Source: Prostheceraeus crozeri
Lineage: Eukaryota > Platyhelminthes > Polycladida > Euryleptidae
Direction: 5' to 3'
DNA: 64,000 bases
NCBI GenBank assembly: GCA_907163375.1
Contig: CAJQUW010006829.1
Location: 154,114 to 218,113 of the forward strand
Positions 33,659-42,508 of the stretch are shown here, piece by piece. A program made the translations under genes and the position numbers. Within the stretch, counting starts at the first letter, position 1; every line of letters begins with the position of its first letter. The notes beneath the pieces are model-generated. The model was not told the origin of the DNA. It was given only the letters and a program-made list of their open reading frames with translations, and did not search any database.

Positions 33659-34923
33659 TAACGATTATACTGAAGAATCACGTCACGATACTTTGAAATT
33701 TCAATATTTGAATCGAAGACTGCATAAATTAATACATTGATCGTCTCAGGTAGTGTTCTTTTGAACGTCAAATCCAAACGAATATTATGAGGCACGTTCG
33801 CTTGACGATAGGGGGCACTAATATCGCTGTCAGCAGTCAAATCAAATGCATAAATAGTATATCCACTCTTAAACTCTTTCATAGTGAGTCCGTTGGTGTC
33901 ATCCGTATTGTAAAAGCCAAAGACATCCATAAAATCAACATAACTGCGCATAAATTGATCCGCAGCAAAATCTGATTTGTAGGGTGGACCAGGATGACTC
34001 ACACCATTTACACGTAAAGCAATTTCACTTAACTGATTGTTTTTAAAATTGAAAGGATTCTTCTTTATATTACCATTAAATGCATCATTTTCAACCATTG
34101 CCACCATGAGGAGCTTCGGTGCTTCCGATGGAAAGAGGCCATCTTTCATGAAACTCTTTTGATCTTTTGGAATTGTAAAGGTAAGAAGCTTTGTATGCTG
34201 AATGGGGTAAATGGCATTTTGGCGGTTAAGACCTTCAGCATGTCCTCTAATGACACTTGGATTCGGTACTGCTCGACGAATGTAAAGTGCAATATCTTCC
34301 ACATGAATTCTAAAATTGTCAACTTTAGCAAATGCATTCAGCGCAAATTCAGGCTTATTCAATGTCAGCTTGAGTCGCATGCTGGTATTACAGAGTAAAA
34401 ACTTTGACTGTCTAAAGAAGTCTAAATTCAGCGGACCATATAGCTGACATACTCTACTATCACATCGCTTTACAAAGCCACTGTTTGTTTCAACATCAAA
34501 TTTTCCTGCTTCATCTCTGTACCATCCCATGGCTTACATATGACTTTTTTGTGCTGCTGGATGAAACTGTGATACATGATTGAAATATGATTTATAGGGA
34601 TAATCGCTTTGACCACCTTCCACCTGCTGCTCTCCAATCGTTAGAGAAACATCATGAAGTAATGTAGTCAATGGTAAATTGTTCAGTCCAACTTTATGTG
34701 TATCGTCAATAGCAGTTACATCTGCTTGCTGAATTCTAAACCTCAAATCAACCATCGCATAACTCAAATCTATGTAGTCATCACTACCACCAGGAATAAC
34801 AAATTCAATGGGGCCAGCATTCTCAGCTGTTCAAGGATGATAATCTACAATACTTGAACTAAGAATATCTGTCTGTATGGCTTGTTGATCAAACAAACAA
34901 AAACCGGAAGTTTTACACTCCAT
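33658..34923 (-). pseudogene. Major capsid protein (hexon-like, double jelly-roll), broken
   Basis: The order of segments matches the Polinton capsid protein: an N-terminal stretch with YIDLSYAMVDLRFRI, a LLHDVSLTIG segment followed by YPYKSYFNHV and AAQKSHM, a central LCNTSMRLKLTLN, and the C-terminal IRLDLTFKRTLPETINVLIY with a DSNIEIS strand. The start is an ATG at 34923, two bases past the pVI-like gene. About two breaks. Confidence 0.85.
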
Positions 34924-34925
34924 GA

Positions 34926-35381
34926 TTAGAAGTTATGGCAGCGTCGTCGTTTAGCGCCTGATGAATGATTAGAGCCTCTGCGACATTTGCGTGAATGCCT
35001 TTTGACTGAAGATCGCACCTTACCAGCTCCGCGATGTTTCCTCCTTCCTTTATTCATTCGTTTAGGTGATTTCTTTCCTTGAGTAACACCAGCAAAGGTC
35101 TGCTTCAATGTTTTTAAACCGCGTTCCTTCCCACGATTCAACAAACTGCTCTTAAAACTTCTACCTCTGGAAAGATCACTAGCAACATCACCAGCAAAGC
35201 CAACGGCATTACTTAAAACATTTCGTTTTAAAGATCTACCGACATTGGATACGAGAGGTGCTACAACAGATTTCAGTGCACCAAGTATGCTACCTCCACG
35301 TTGGCGGCGAGCGCCGATGTAAATTTGTCCTCCACTATTTACATAGGAGGGTCGTGAATAAAATGAGGCAGTTGGATTCAT
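34926..35381 (-). CDS. pVI-like basic minor capsid protein (Polinton)
   Basis: 151 residues. An RRQRGGSILGALKSVVAPLV motif near residue 26 introduces an amphipathic region (VGRSLKRNVLSNAVG, GDVASDLSRG), followed by a very basic Lys/Arg/Ser-rich tail. This is the layout of Polinton proteins related to adenovirus pVI/pX, which link capsid and DNA and may disrupt membranes. The ATG overlaps the integrase stop by ATGA. Reads as whole. Confidence 0.75.
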   Translation of the reverse strand: MNPTASFYSRPSYVNSGGQIYIGARRQRGGSILGALKSVVAPLVSNVGRSLKRNVLSNAVGFAGDVASDLSRGRSFKSSLLNRGKERGLKTLKQTFAGVTQGKKSPKRMNKGRRKHRGAGKVRSSVKRHSRKCRRGSNHSSGAKRRRCHNF

Positions 35382-36289
35382 AGCTCAAACCCTAATTCAT
35401 TATCGTAATCTTTCAACTTGTAGGTGGTGGGAGAGTCTTTTTGGTTAATACTTGATACTGTAAATACCTCCTCTGTCCAATTCGGAAGGTACCCTTTAGC
35501 AAAAACACTTTTCACTTTTGAGATACGAACTTTATCACCAATTTTCACATCACTTTTGACATGAGTGGGTTTACGTTGGAATAATTCGCGCACTTTATCT
35601 ACATTGTCAGCATTTACATCTACTGGTCTAAGTCCAATAGAACGACGGATAGAGTGATTGTAGGCATGGAGTGTATCTTGTAGAACCTTTGTCCAATTTT
35701 GCGTCAAGTTGGCAGTAAAATGTCGCCACAAGCGATTTTTTAATGTGCGATTAAAACGTTCAACGAGTGCAGCTTTATAAGCACTCTTTACACTAAACAA
35801 CTCAATGTCATGCCTCTCAAATAATCTTCTCACATGCTGATTTTCAAACTCTTTTCCTTGATCACTCTGAATTCTTTTTGGAATCCGACCTTCTCGAAAA
35901 ATTGTTTGGAATGCTTTTGCTACTCCTTTCCCTTCTTTAGTTTTTAAAGGTTAAGCCCACGCATAACGCGAGAAAATATCAATGACGGTTAAAATAAAAT
36001 TATTGCCCGAGTTATGTTTTGAAATGGAGGCGACATCACACAAATCTGCCTGCCACTGTTCATCGATGTCATGAACAATATAATGGCGGGTGCGGTACTT
36101 CTTTTTCGCTTGTTTGTGGAGTGTATAGGTAGCCTGGCCCTTTAACCATCGTTTCACTTGTGATTGTGGAAGACCACTCGCTTTTGATAATTTCTTGATA
36201 GATGCAAATCCTGCCGGATGTTTTGCATCATAATAGATTGACTTCAAACGTTCAGTCGATGACGACTGACTCTTTTTTCTCCTTCTCAT
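35378..36289 (-). pseudogene. Integrase (retroviral-type DDE, rve), broken
   Basis: Catalyses insertion of the element with a 6-bp duplication. The N-terminal region has the SQVKRWLKGQATYTLHK DNA-binding segment. The core has WQADLCDV (first Asp) and VIDIFSRYAWA, then VERFNRTLKNRLW (Glu). The C-terminal domain IGDKVRISK...YLPNWTEEVFTV is the SH3/chromo-like end. I place the start at the ATG at 36289, after the overlap with the Cys-rich gene. About one or two breaks. Confidence 0.85.
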
Positions 36290-36467
36290 CTTTTTGTTTT
36301 CTTGCCTTTCTACATTTACAACAACTGCAGCATTTAGCTTTAGCGGTTTTGCGATCGTGTTCACATTGCTTAGGGGTTTCATTGTGAGAGCTGGCGCAGC
36401 AAGTGCAAGTGACAACGACATTCACCTCTGGCGGCTCATTACATGGCAAGCAACACATCTGCTTCAT
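36252..36467 (-). CDS. Small cysteine-rich protein (Polinton)
   Basis: 71 residues with about a dozen cysteines in clusters (MCCLPC, CTCC, CCSCCKC) and a Lys/Glu-rich tail. It opens one base after the stop of the 229-residue gene (TAA-T-ATG) and its tail overlaps the integrase start. The alternative frame over the same DNA is low complexity, so the Cys-rich frame is more likely the real one. It may bind zinc. I do not recognise a family. Confidence 0.45.
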   Translation of the reverse strand: MKQMCCLPCNEPPEVNVVVTCTCCASSHNETPKQCEHDRKTAKAKCCSCCKCRKARKQKDEKEKKESVVID

Positions 36468-36468
36468 A

Positions 36469-37158
36469 TTAATAGTCTGAGAACATGTATTTCCTGGGAG
36501 GAGCTGTTTTACGTTTTCCTTTTACTAGTTTTAGTGGCGATGTAGATCTACGTCGAGTTCTTCCTCTTGTTTGCTTAGTGAGTGTGGGAGGGGATGTAGC
36601 AGGTGACGTCTTAAACCAATTTGTTGGCATTTTCATCGTCTGAAGCATTGGAGCAGTAGCCACTGTTGAATCAAGTTCTTTCAATGTCTCATTATTCAAA
36701 GCAAATTTTGGTACATGCTTTTTCAATAGTTTAAGAAAGTATGACCAACCAGGTGGAACATAGCCCTGACGGCGCTTTCTACGCGTCGCATACTGAATTG
36801 AGTCTTCATAACGTGAAGCATCAATCACTTTATTTTCATCTGTAATGATTTCTCCTCTATCATTTACATTGAGGTGGGGTTCAATACTGTTGAAAAGAGA
36901 TATGGCATGTGCGCGAGATGCTAAAGGTGTAGCAGTCGATACAGAGTCACGCATCTTATTCTTCAAGTTTTTCAATTGCTCAACAGTTTCCGATTGTAAT
37001 AATACAGCACGATGTGGATCTTTGATGTGAACATTTTGCTGATAATCTATTTCCTTCCTATACATTTGATTTGCAAGAGGTTGCTTTACTTGCTGCATGG
37101 CAGTCAATTGTACATATTCATCCTGAGGAATAACAATCATGCGAGAATAAGAACTCAT
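36469..37158 (-). CDS. Unknown 229-residue protein downstream of ATPase (Polinton)
   Basis: Intact frame whose ATG overlaps the ATPase stop (ATGA). The N-terminal ~110 residues are helical and charged (MIVIPQDEYVQL..., EQLKNLKNKM). The middle has a DASRYEDSIQYATRRKRR segment and a GYVPPGWSYFLKLLKKH segment. The C terminus is basic and Pro/Thr-rich with TRGRTRRR. Polintons often carry a protein with such a helical start and basic end beside the ATPase, probably a virion or core component. Function not established. Confidence 0.55.
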   Translation of the reverse strand: MSSYSRMIVIPQDEYVQLTAMQQVKQPLANQMYRKEIDYQQNVHIKDPHRAVLLQSETVEQLKNLKNKMRDSVSTATPLASRAHAISLFNSIEPHLNVNDRGEIITDENKVIDASRYEDSIQYATRRKRRQGYVPPGWSYFLKLLKKHVPKFALNNETLKELDSTVATAPMLQTMKMPTNWFKTSPATSPPTLTKQTRGRTRRRSTSPLKLVKGKRKTAPPRKYMFSDY

Positions 37159-37772
37159 AGTTTGTAGATAATCATGGGAGTTTTCAAAATATCACTTCGA
37201 AATCTAAATTCTTCCGGACACTCTTGCGTAAAGTCAATGAATAAGTAACCGTATGGTTTTTCAGTAGCTGCTTGAAAAATTTCAATTAAGGCTTTTGATC
37301 CTCTGGGTGCAACTTGTCGCGCTAAAATTTCAAATTGACTTTTATCTCGCGGATTCTTGAAAATAGCATAATAGTGTGTATTCAGGTTTCGTGTACGAGC
37401 TTCTTTTCCATCAGGAAACAAATTTTGTGTGATATAGATGATAAAACACCTTTTATGATGTGCTGCACGAGTGAACATATCTGTAACATCTTTTGAATTC
37501 TTACTTTCTTTTAATAAATCATCCAATACAACAACATCATTAGACTGAAGTTTATCCTCTGCAATAATTCCTTCATGTCGAATAAAGTTGCGACTTTGCA
37601 ATTCCTGAAACAGCGACGGTTGATAAATACCATAACACCAAATCACTCGATTGATAGGTTCCTTAAACAACTCCCTTCTTTTATCCAATAAATTCAGCGT
37701 GAAAACAGTTTTACCTGCATGAGATGGACCTGATACAGTCAGAACTTTATCGCATTGAAGTCTGAAATCCAT
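37155..37772 (-). CDS. FtsK/HerA-type packaging ATPase (Polinton)
   Basis: Pumps DNA into the capsid. Walker A is GPSHAGKT about 14 residues after the ATG at 37772, Walker B is VVVLDDLL, and later segments HHKRCFIIYITQNLF and NPRDKSQFEILARQ match the sensor and arginine-finger regions of the A32/FtsK-like family. About 205 residues, within the normal range. I chose the ATG at 37772 because no upstream ATG is in frame. Reads as whole. Confidence 0.85.
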   Translation of the reverse strand: MDFRLQCDKVLTVSGPSHAGKTVFTLNLLDKRRELFKEPINRVIWCYGIYQPSLFQELQSRNFIRHEGIIAEDKLQSNDVVVLDDLLKESKNSKDVTDMFTRAAHHKRCFIIYITQNLFPDGKEARTRNLNTHYYAIFKNPRDKSQFEILARQVAPRGSKALIEIFQAATEKPYGYLFIDFTQECPEEFRFRSDILKTPMIIYKL

Positions 37773-37803
37773 TTTAATACTTTGAGATTCAACATTTGCA
37801 TAA

Positions 37804-38160
37804 TTAACGCTTAGAGCCAAAGATATTACCCAATAGGTTACCCACGACAGGAGCTAACATTGGAAGTATTGCTGAAAGGAAACCACCCTTTTGTGTTAGA
37901 GTTTTCCTCTTTCTTTGAAGGGTGACTTTAGGATTGGAGATGAAACGCAATTTTGTGGCATATCGCTTAAGTAACTTTCGTTGTTTTGGTGCTAATTTCT
38001 TCGTCCTCAACTTCCTCACATGAGAAATAATTTCACGAATGAATTTATCGTTAGCATGTCGTATAGCATTGTATCGCTGATTTGCTTTCATTCGTCGGAG
38101 AGCTTGAATGGCTGAAGAAAACTTTTGACTTTTACGTTTCGTCATTTTACGTTTCGCCAT
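37804..38160 (-). CDS. pX/core-like basic protein with GGFL motif (Polinton)
   Basis: 118 residues. The first ~85 are strongly basic (MAKRKMTKRKSQ...) and could bind DNA. The C terminus is KGGFLSAILPMLAPVVGNLL, a Gly/hydrophobic tail like the one in adenovirus pX/pVI-related virion core proteins of Polintons and adintoviruses. Lies 31 bp before the ATPase ATG on the same strand. Reads as whole. Confidence 0.7.
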   Translation of the reverse strand: MAKRKMTKRKSQKFSSAIQALRRMKANQRYNAIRHANDKFIREIISHVRKLRTKKLAPKQRKLLKRYATKLRFISNPKVTLQRKRKTLTQKGGFLSAILPMLAPVVGNLLGNIFGSKR

Positions 38161-38211
38161 TTTCCGTGTTAGTCTTTGCTAAAACTTATCTTTACCACAT
38201 TTGCATAGGTA

Positions 38212-38535
38212 CTAACTATTGCGGCATAAGTGACACTCGAAATGAGCAATATCACAGTGGTTACATTTGCAAAGTTGAATGCCATTACGTATGAAACAGC
38301 GTTGACAAAAAGCATGCTTACATCTCTTGAAGATGCGCTTTTCATTTCCATCCTTTCGCTTACATACATCACAACACATAGTTTCACCGTTACTGATGTC
38401 TATAGCAAGTCTTCTTGAAGATATGAATTTTCTAGCCTTTTCTAAATAATAGACGCATGTACAGAAGGAATATACTTCGAGAGTGAGCAGACATAGCTCG
38501 AAAACCAGTTGTGCTACAATCAAGTACCACTGCAT
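38212..38535 (-). CDS. Membrane-anchored RING-finger protein (Polinton)
   Basis: About 107 residues from the ATG at 38535. The first ~30 are hydrophobic (VAQLVFELCLLTLEVY), one predicted membrane segment. The C-terminal half has CDVC, then CKHAFCQRC, then CKCNHC and CHLC, the C-x2-C ... C-x-H-x2-C-x2-C ... C-x2-C spacing of a RING finger. RING proteins usually act as ubiquitin ligases, so it could modify host proteins; that role is inferred. It opens two bases after the stop of the 136-residue gene. Confidence 0.65.
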   Translation of the reverse strand: MQWYLIVAQLVFELCLLTLEVYSFCTCVYYLEKARKFISSRRLAIDISNGETMCCDVCKRKDGNEKRIFKRCKHAFCQRCFIRNGIQLCKCNHCDIAHFECHLCRNS

Positions 38536-38537
38536 TT

Positions 38538-38948
38538 TCAATTTTCCTTTATGGAAAGTTGAATGTGAATATCTGAAATCGCTTCAATCACTAGACTGCT
38601 GCCATGATTGTTAAATGCGTTAAGACGTTCAGCAATTTTTATCATATGTCTTTTAAAAAATTCTTCGGGGTGATCTACCACTTCCATTGAATAAGAAGCA
38701 AAATGGAAAGAGCGACTTTCCACCTCTTCCTTTCCAAAATGACTAAACTTAATTTTCGCAACTAATCGCGCCATGATAATGCTATGAGAGAATGTATTCA
38801 TTAACTCTAGAAATAGAGTGCTAGCATCATTGACCACTGCTTCGATGTCGGTCTCATCTTTATGAAAATTTATCACATAATCTTGAACAGCTCCTTTTAA
38901 ACTTTGCCTATGAAAATGTAATGTTCCGCAGTCGTTTGAGAAAGACAT
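38538..38948 (-). CDS. 136-residue protein resembling the polymerase N-terminal domain
   Basis: Intact frame. The C-terminal half has FFKRHMIKIAERLNAFNNHG followed by SSLVIEAISDIHIQL. A similar order (a helix, 'R.SALIFDGVDSVIFKISLLE') occurs in the N-terminal part of the polymerase gene of the same element, where the segment precedes the exonuclease domain. I infer a stand-alone relative of that domain. Overlaps in another frame the start of a hydrophobic 108-codon frame. Function unknown. Confidence 0.5.
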   Translation of the reverse strand: MSFSNDCGTLHFHRQSLKGAVQDYVINFHKDETDIEAVVNDASTLFLELMNTFSHSIIMARLVAKIKFSHFGKEEVESRSFHFASYSMEVVDHPEEFFKRHMIKIAERLNAFNNHGSSLVIEAISDIHIQLSIKEN

Positions 38949-39032
38949 GATCGCCCTTTATCTAACCCATCCATTGAATGAAAACAACTCTTCTCATAGT
39001 AACATTTATTGAATAATAGTAACAAGCATGCA

Positions 39033-39563
39033 TTATAAATCAATGGTTTGAAAGAGATAAAATAGATACAGCTGGTAACTATCATACAGCGAGCAATGAT
39101 AACCATACAGGACTTTGGCAGTGCTGAGGTAAGGAGGAAAGAAGCATTGGTTATGAACGTAGCTACTACAACGAACAGACAAAATAGGAACAGACAAATC
39201 CTTAAAACGTTTCGTGACTTCATGATAATGTTGATTCACTCTACTATCCCAAGGTGGGAGCAAAATGTCATCAATGATTAGATTGGGAAATACTTTCCTC
39301 TCCTTACCAGGATTATTACAAAAGATGCGTATAACATTGAAAGCAGCTAACCATCGTTTAAAGTCAATAAGAAGAGCACTCTCACAAGAAAAGCCATAGT
39401 CTTGCAAATATTTCAGATTAAGTCCATGAATGTGTTTTCTCGCCCATTGATCAACATTGGGATCGCAGTTGGCATGTTGATGATAGACACTAACAATCTG
39501 ATATGTCCAATTGTTCATAGCAATAGCACTGAGCTCCTGTACAGGTTCACCCTCACAATCCAT
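39033..39563 (-). CDS. Putative DEDD-type exonuclease-like protein (Polinton)
   Basis: The start MDCEGEP, preceded in frame by hydrophobic codons, resembles an exonuclease I motif (hydrophobic strand, D-x-E). A second strand plus helix, LLIDFKRWLAAFNVIRIFCN, resembles motif II, and a third acidic site could be in NLIIDDILLPPWD. An acceptor-like TTTTAG lies just upstream, so the true 5' end may be in another exon. In the last third, a 108-codon hydrophobic frame overlaps (38897-39223) and I cannot decide which is used. The assignment is tentative. Confidence 0.4.
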   Translation of the reverse strand: MDCEGEPVQELSAIAMNNWTYQIVSVYHQHANCDPNVDQWARKHIHGLNLKYLQDYGFSCESALLIDFKRWLAAFNVIRIFCNNPGKERKVFPNLIIDDILLPPWDSRVNQHYHEVTKRFKDLSVPILSVRCSSYVHNQCFFPPYLSTAKVLYGYHCSLYDSYQLYLFYLFQTIDL

Positions 39564-39615
39564 AAAAATGATAATAGAAGCCTAAAACGGAAATTTACAC
39601 ATCTAAGGAAACGTT

Positions 39616-39741
39616 CTATAACATATTACAAAATGAAGAATTACATCGATGCTTTTCACGACAAAATACACAAATGATATGATGGCAACGAAGAAGTAAA
39701 ATGTATCTAATAAGACCACGTCTACGACACTCAAAGCACAT
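39616..39741 (-). CDS. Possible second RING-like fragment (Polinton)
   Basis: The frame shows MCFECRRRG, then CHHIICVFC, then CNSSFC. The spacing C-x2-C ... C-x-H-x2-C-x2-C ... C-x4-C is RING-like and close to the other RING protein at 38212. It has no certain start: I give the Met next to the first Cys pair. It may be an exon or a remnant. It lies between the 153-residue gene and the exonuclease-like gene on the same strand. Confidence 0.35.
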   Translation of the reverse strand: MCFECRRRGLIRYILLLRCHHIICVFCREKHRCNSSFCNML

Positions 39742-39930
39742 AAGCGAATTGTCATAGGGTAGAGTTAGGAAAGGACTAGTAATTCTCCTTCTTTGATTTG
39801 CGTTTTGAGGCAGCATTCTTCTCCGACTTGCGCTTCGTACCACTGCTGTTAAGGATTTGATCAATTATGTCGTCCACATTGGATGGTTTTGGAATATATA
39901 GGATGGATTCCATATGCATGGAGAGAGAGG

Positions 39931-40553
39931 CTATTTTATTATCCTTGTGCCGACAATATAATATAGTCCATTCACTTTGAAAAGGATATCCCAAGTACCT
40001 TCTCCGAGCTCATCACATCTGATGGGTATTGAATGATCTCCCTCCTTCTTATAGTAAGTACACCAATGTGATACCGGTAGGCAAATGTGATTACCATCCC
40101 AAATCTTTCTATAGGGAGTATCCTTGTCATCTCTCGCCTTCCACTCTTGAGCAAGAGTAGTAGGAATGTCCATATTTAATGTCACGTACTCCTCAATAAT
40201 ATCAAGTTGGCGGCGAATGTACGGACTCACGGGGATCAGTATGTAGTCCCCATACTGATTGTGCATTATCTTGACATCCGTGGAAGGGAGCATTCCCGTT
40301 TGGAGTACTACGCCATGATCGTCATAACGCAAGAGTTGTTTAAATTTACGCTGTAGTGGTGTAGGATTATGTACCTTGGTTGTTTCTTCCACTGGCCTCA
40401 GTTGTAGATGATCTGACCGTAGCGAACCTTGTAACGTTTGACCACCATTTTGTCCTACTAGTGCAGCAGATGGAGTAGATGCCTGAAAATGAAAAAAGAT
40501 TGTATTAAGTTTACGTTCAAGGGAGGAGAGGGAGGGAAGTAGCGACTTACCAT
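39931..40553 (-). CDS. Unknown protein with Met-only first exon (Polinton)
   Basis: The main frame (about 39931-40482) codes an acidic/aromatic protein (IWDGNHICLPVSHWCTYYKK, LGEGTWDILFKVNGLYYIVG) of unknown function. It has no ATG of its own near the homogeneous start. An ATG at 40553-40551 sits directly on a GTAAGTCGC donor (40550), and a TTTTCATTTTCAG acceptor at 40483 opens the main frame, giving a 68-bp candidate intron. A TATA box lies about 105 bp upstream. The arrangement mirrors the polymerase gene. Confidence 0.55.
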
Positions 40554-40655
40554 TTTAGTTGGATAATAGAACAGGGAACTAGAGAGAGAGAGAGAAAATG
40601 TGCGTCCGTCACTCGTGTGATTCAACGATGGAATGATTCTCACTGTGGAAGGCTC

Positions 40656-40666
40656 GCTATTTATAT
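40656..40666 (-). promoter_or_regulatory. TATA box (TATATAAATAG)
   Basis: On the minus strand TATATAAATAG is a near-perfect TATA box, about 105 bp before the ATG of the 153-residue gene. It points into the long minus-strand gene block. Confidence 0.65.
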
Positions 40667-40717
40667 AGAAATGCTTGATTCTCATTGGATGATGATCCTC
40701 ATTGGACAATAACATCA

Positions 40718-42502
40718 AGCTGATTCCAAATCTGGCCTCCGTTTACCAATCCGAGCCTTTGTTCGCCCGCTGGAGCTGTTTCTTTGGAAATTCTAACTCT
40801 GTCGTTTTTCGTCAATCTCCCAAAATCTTAAATGGCGTCTCACATGTAAACGAAGAAAGATATGAACAAGCCGATTCTTTCACTGAATTTGTCTCACTCT
40901 TAGCTTTCAAACGAGCTATTGCACGACTTTCTACGATCTCTAGAACCAAAGTTGGAAGATCGGTGCCGGGAGGGGGGGGGCGTAAGCGAAACTTTATCTC
41001 TCCGATTGCGTTCAAATTCACCATACCGATGCAGAATTTCACGCTGAATCCGAATCTGGCCTCCGTTTTCCCATCCGATGCCTCGTTTTGGCGCTACAGC
41101 CCAAAACGTCCCAAATTCTAACTCTGTCGTTTTTTCGCCAATCTCCCAAATCTTAAATGGCGTTTCACATCTAAACGAAGACAGATATGAACAAGCCGAT
41201 TCTTTCAGTGAATTTGTCTCACTCTTAGCTTTCAAACGAGCTATTGCACGACAAAATCCGTCCACTAGAAGCCAAGATTGAAGCTAGCTCTCCCGAGGGG
41301 GGGGGGAGGTCAGTGAAATTTGATGAAAAATGTTTTGGTGAAGGTCCCAGGTCGAAATGACACACTTTGGAAAATTTTCAAAATTTTACCCATACAAAGC
41401 CACTCTGACACTTAGGATTTTTTCAGGTGAGCTCCGACCGGTCAACTGGTCCGATTGACTCGCGGCAAAAATGGCGTCGAGCAGTTTTTTCTCCTCTTTC
41501 AAACGAGTAGCTGTAAGACAAAATCCGTTCACTAGAACCAAAGTTAGAAGATTGCGGTCGGGGGGGGGGGGTCCGTGAAATTTGATGAAACAAACTTTGG
41601 TGAAGGTCCCAGGTCGAAATTCCACACTTTGGAAAATTTTCAAAATTTTACCCATACAAAGCCACTCTGACACTTAGGATTTTTTCAGGTGAGCTCCGAC
41701 CTAAAATCTTGTAACAGCTCTAACTTTTGAACGGCTGGTCCGATTGACTCGCGGCAAAAATGGCGTCGAGCAGTTTTTTCTCCTCTTTCAAACGAGTAGC
41801 TGTAAGACAAAATCCGTTCACTAGAAACAAAGTTAGAAGATTGCGGTCGGGGGGGGGGTCCGTGAAATTTGATGAAACAAACTTTGGTGAAGGTCCCAGG
41901 TCGAAATTCCACACTTTGGAAAATTTTCAAAATTTTACCCATACAAAGCCACTCTGACACTTCGGATTTTTTCAGGTGAGCTCCGACCTAAAATCTTGTA
42001 ACAGCTCTAACTTTTGAACGGCTGGTCCGATTGACTCGCGGCAAAAATGGCGTCGAGCAGTTTTTTCTCCTCTTTCAAACGAGTAGCTGTAAGACAAAAT
42101 CCGTTCACTAGAACCAAAGTTAGAAGATTGCGGTCGGGGGGGGGGGGGGTCCGTGAAATTTGATGAAACAAACTTTGGTGAAGGTCCCAGGTCGAAATTC
42201 CACACTTTGGAAAATTTTCAAAATTCTAACCATACAAAGCCACTCTGACACTTAGGATTTTTTCAGGTGAGCTACAACAGTCCACCCTCCCAACCTGGCC
42301 GACACACCACGCCAACCTGGCCGGCACACCACGCCAACCTAGACAGCACATCACCGCGCGCTATACGACGGTCGACCAGAGGGGGGGACGTCAGACTCAA
42401 AGCACCACGGCGGCCGACCACGACGCTCTGCCGTTCCAGAGGGGGGACGTCAGCGACGGCGGCCATCTTGCGCTATCCAGAAGTGGAGTTTTACTTACTA
42501 CT
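40718..42502. repeat. Polinton right inverted end and subterminal repeats
   Basis: Tandem units opening (reversed) at about 42268, 41979, 41691 and 41430 mirror the left array. They are followed inward by a further set in which ATCTGGCCTCCGTTT recurs at about 40725 and 41053, and GAGCTATTGCACGAC at about 40913 and 41239. The outer 232 bp match the left end. G-runs of varying length separate the halves of the units. Confidence 0.8.
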
Positions 42503-42508
42503 TTTATC
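42503..42508. repeat. Polinton target-site duplication, right (TTTATC)
   Basis: TTTATC directly after the inverted terminus, identical to 19417-19422. Confidence 0.9.

Larger units (their letters stand above)
19423..42502. mobile_element. Polinton/Maverick element, 23.1 kb, both ends present
   Basis: The element starts AGTAGTAAGTAAAACT and ends with the inverted form. Inverted ends run for at least 1 kb, and a perfect TTTATC 6-bp duplication flanks it. It encodes the Polinton core set: protein-primed polymerase B, integrase, packaging ATPase, adenain-like protease, major capsid protein, penton-like proteins and pVI/pX-like proteins. It also carries several less usual genes, including a TBP-like protein. 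It is close to whole, but roughly eight breaks are spread over about five genes, so it is treated as a fossil. The near-identical ends and perfect duplication point to a young insertion. Confidence 0.95.

Noticed and set aside
38897-39223. 108-codon frame with two hydrophobic segments
   Set aside because: Could be a membrane protein, but it overlaps the exonuclease-like gene and the start of the 136-residue gene; not enough to call.
41560-42150. G-runs of 9-13 bases as G-quadruplex sites
   Set aside because: Runs are single and about 290 bp apart, one per tandem unit, so they do not meet the usual four-run pattern within one site.
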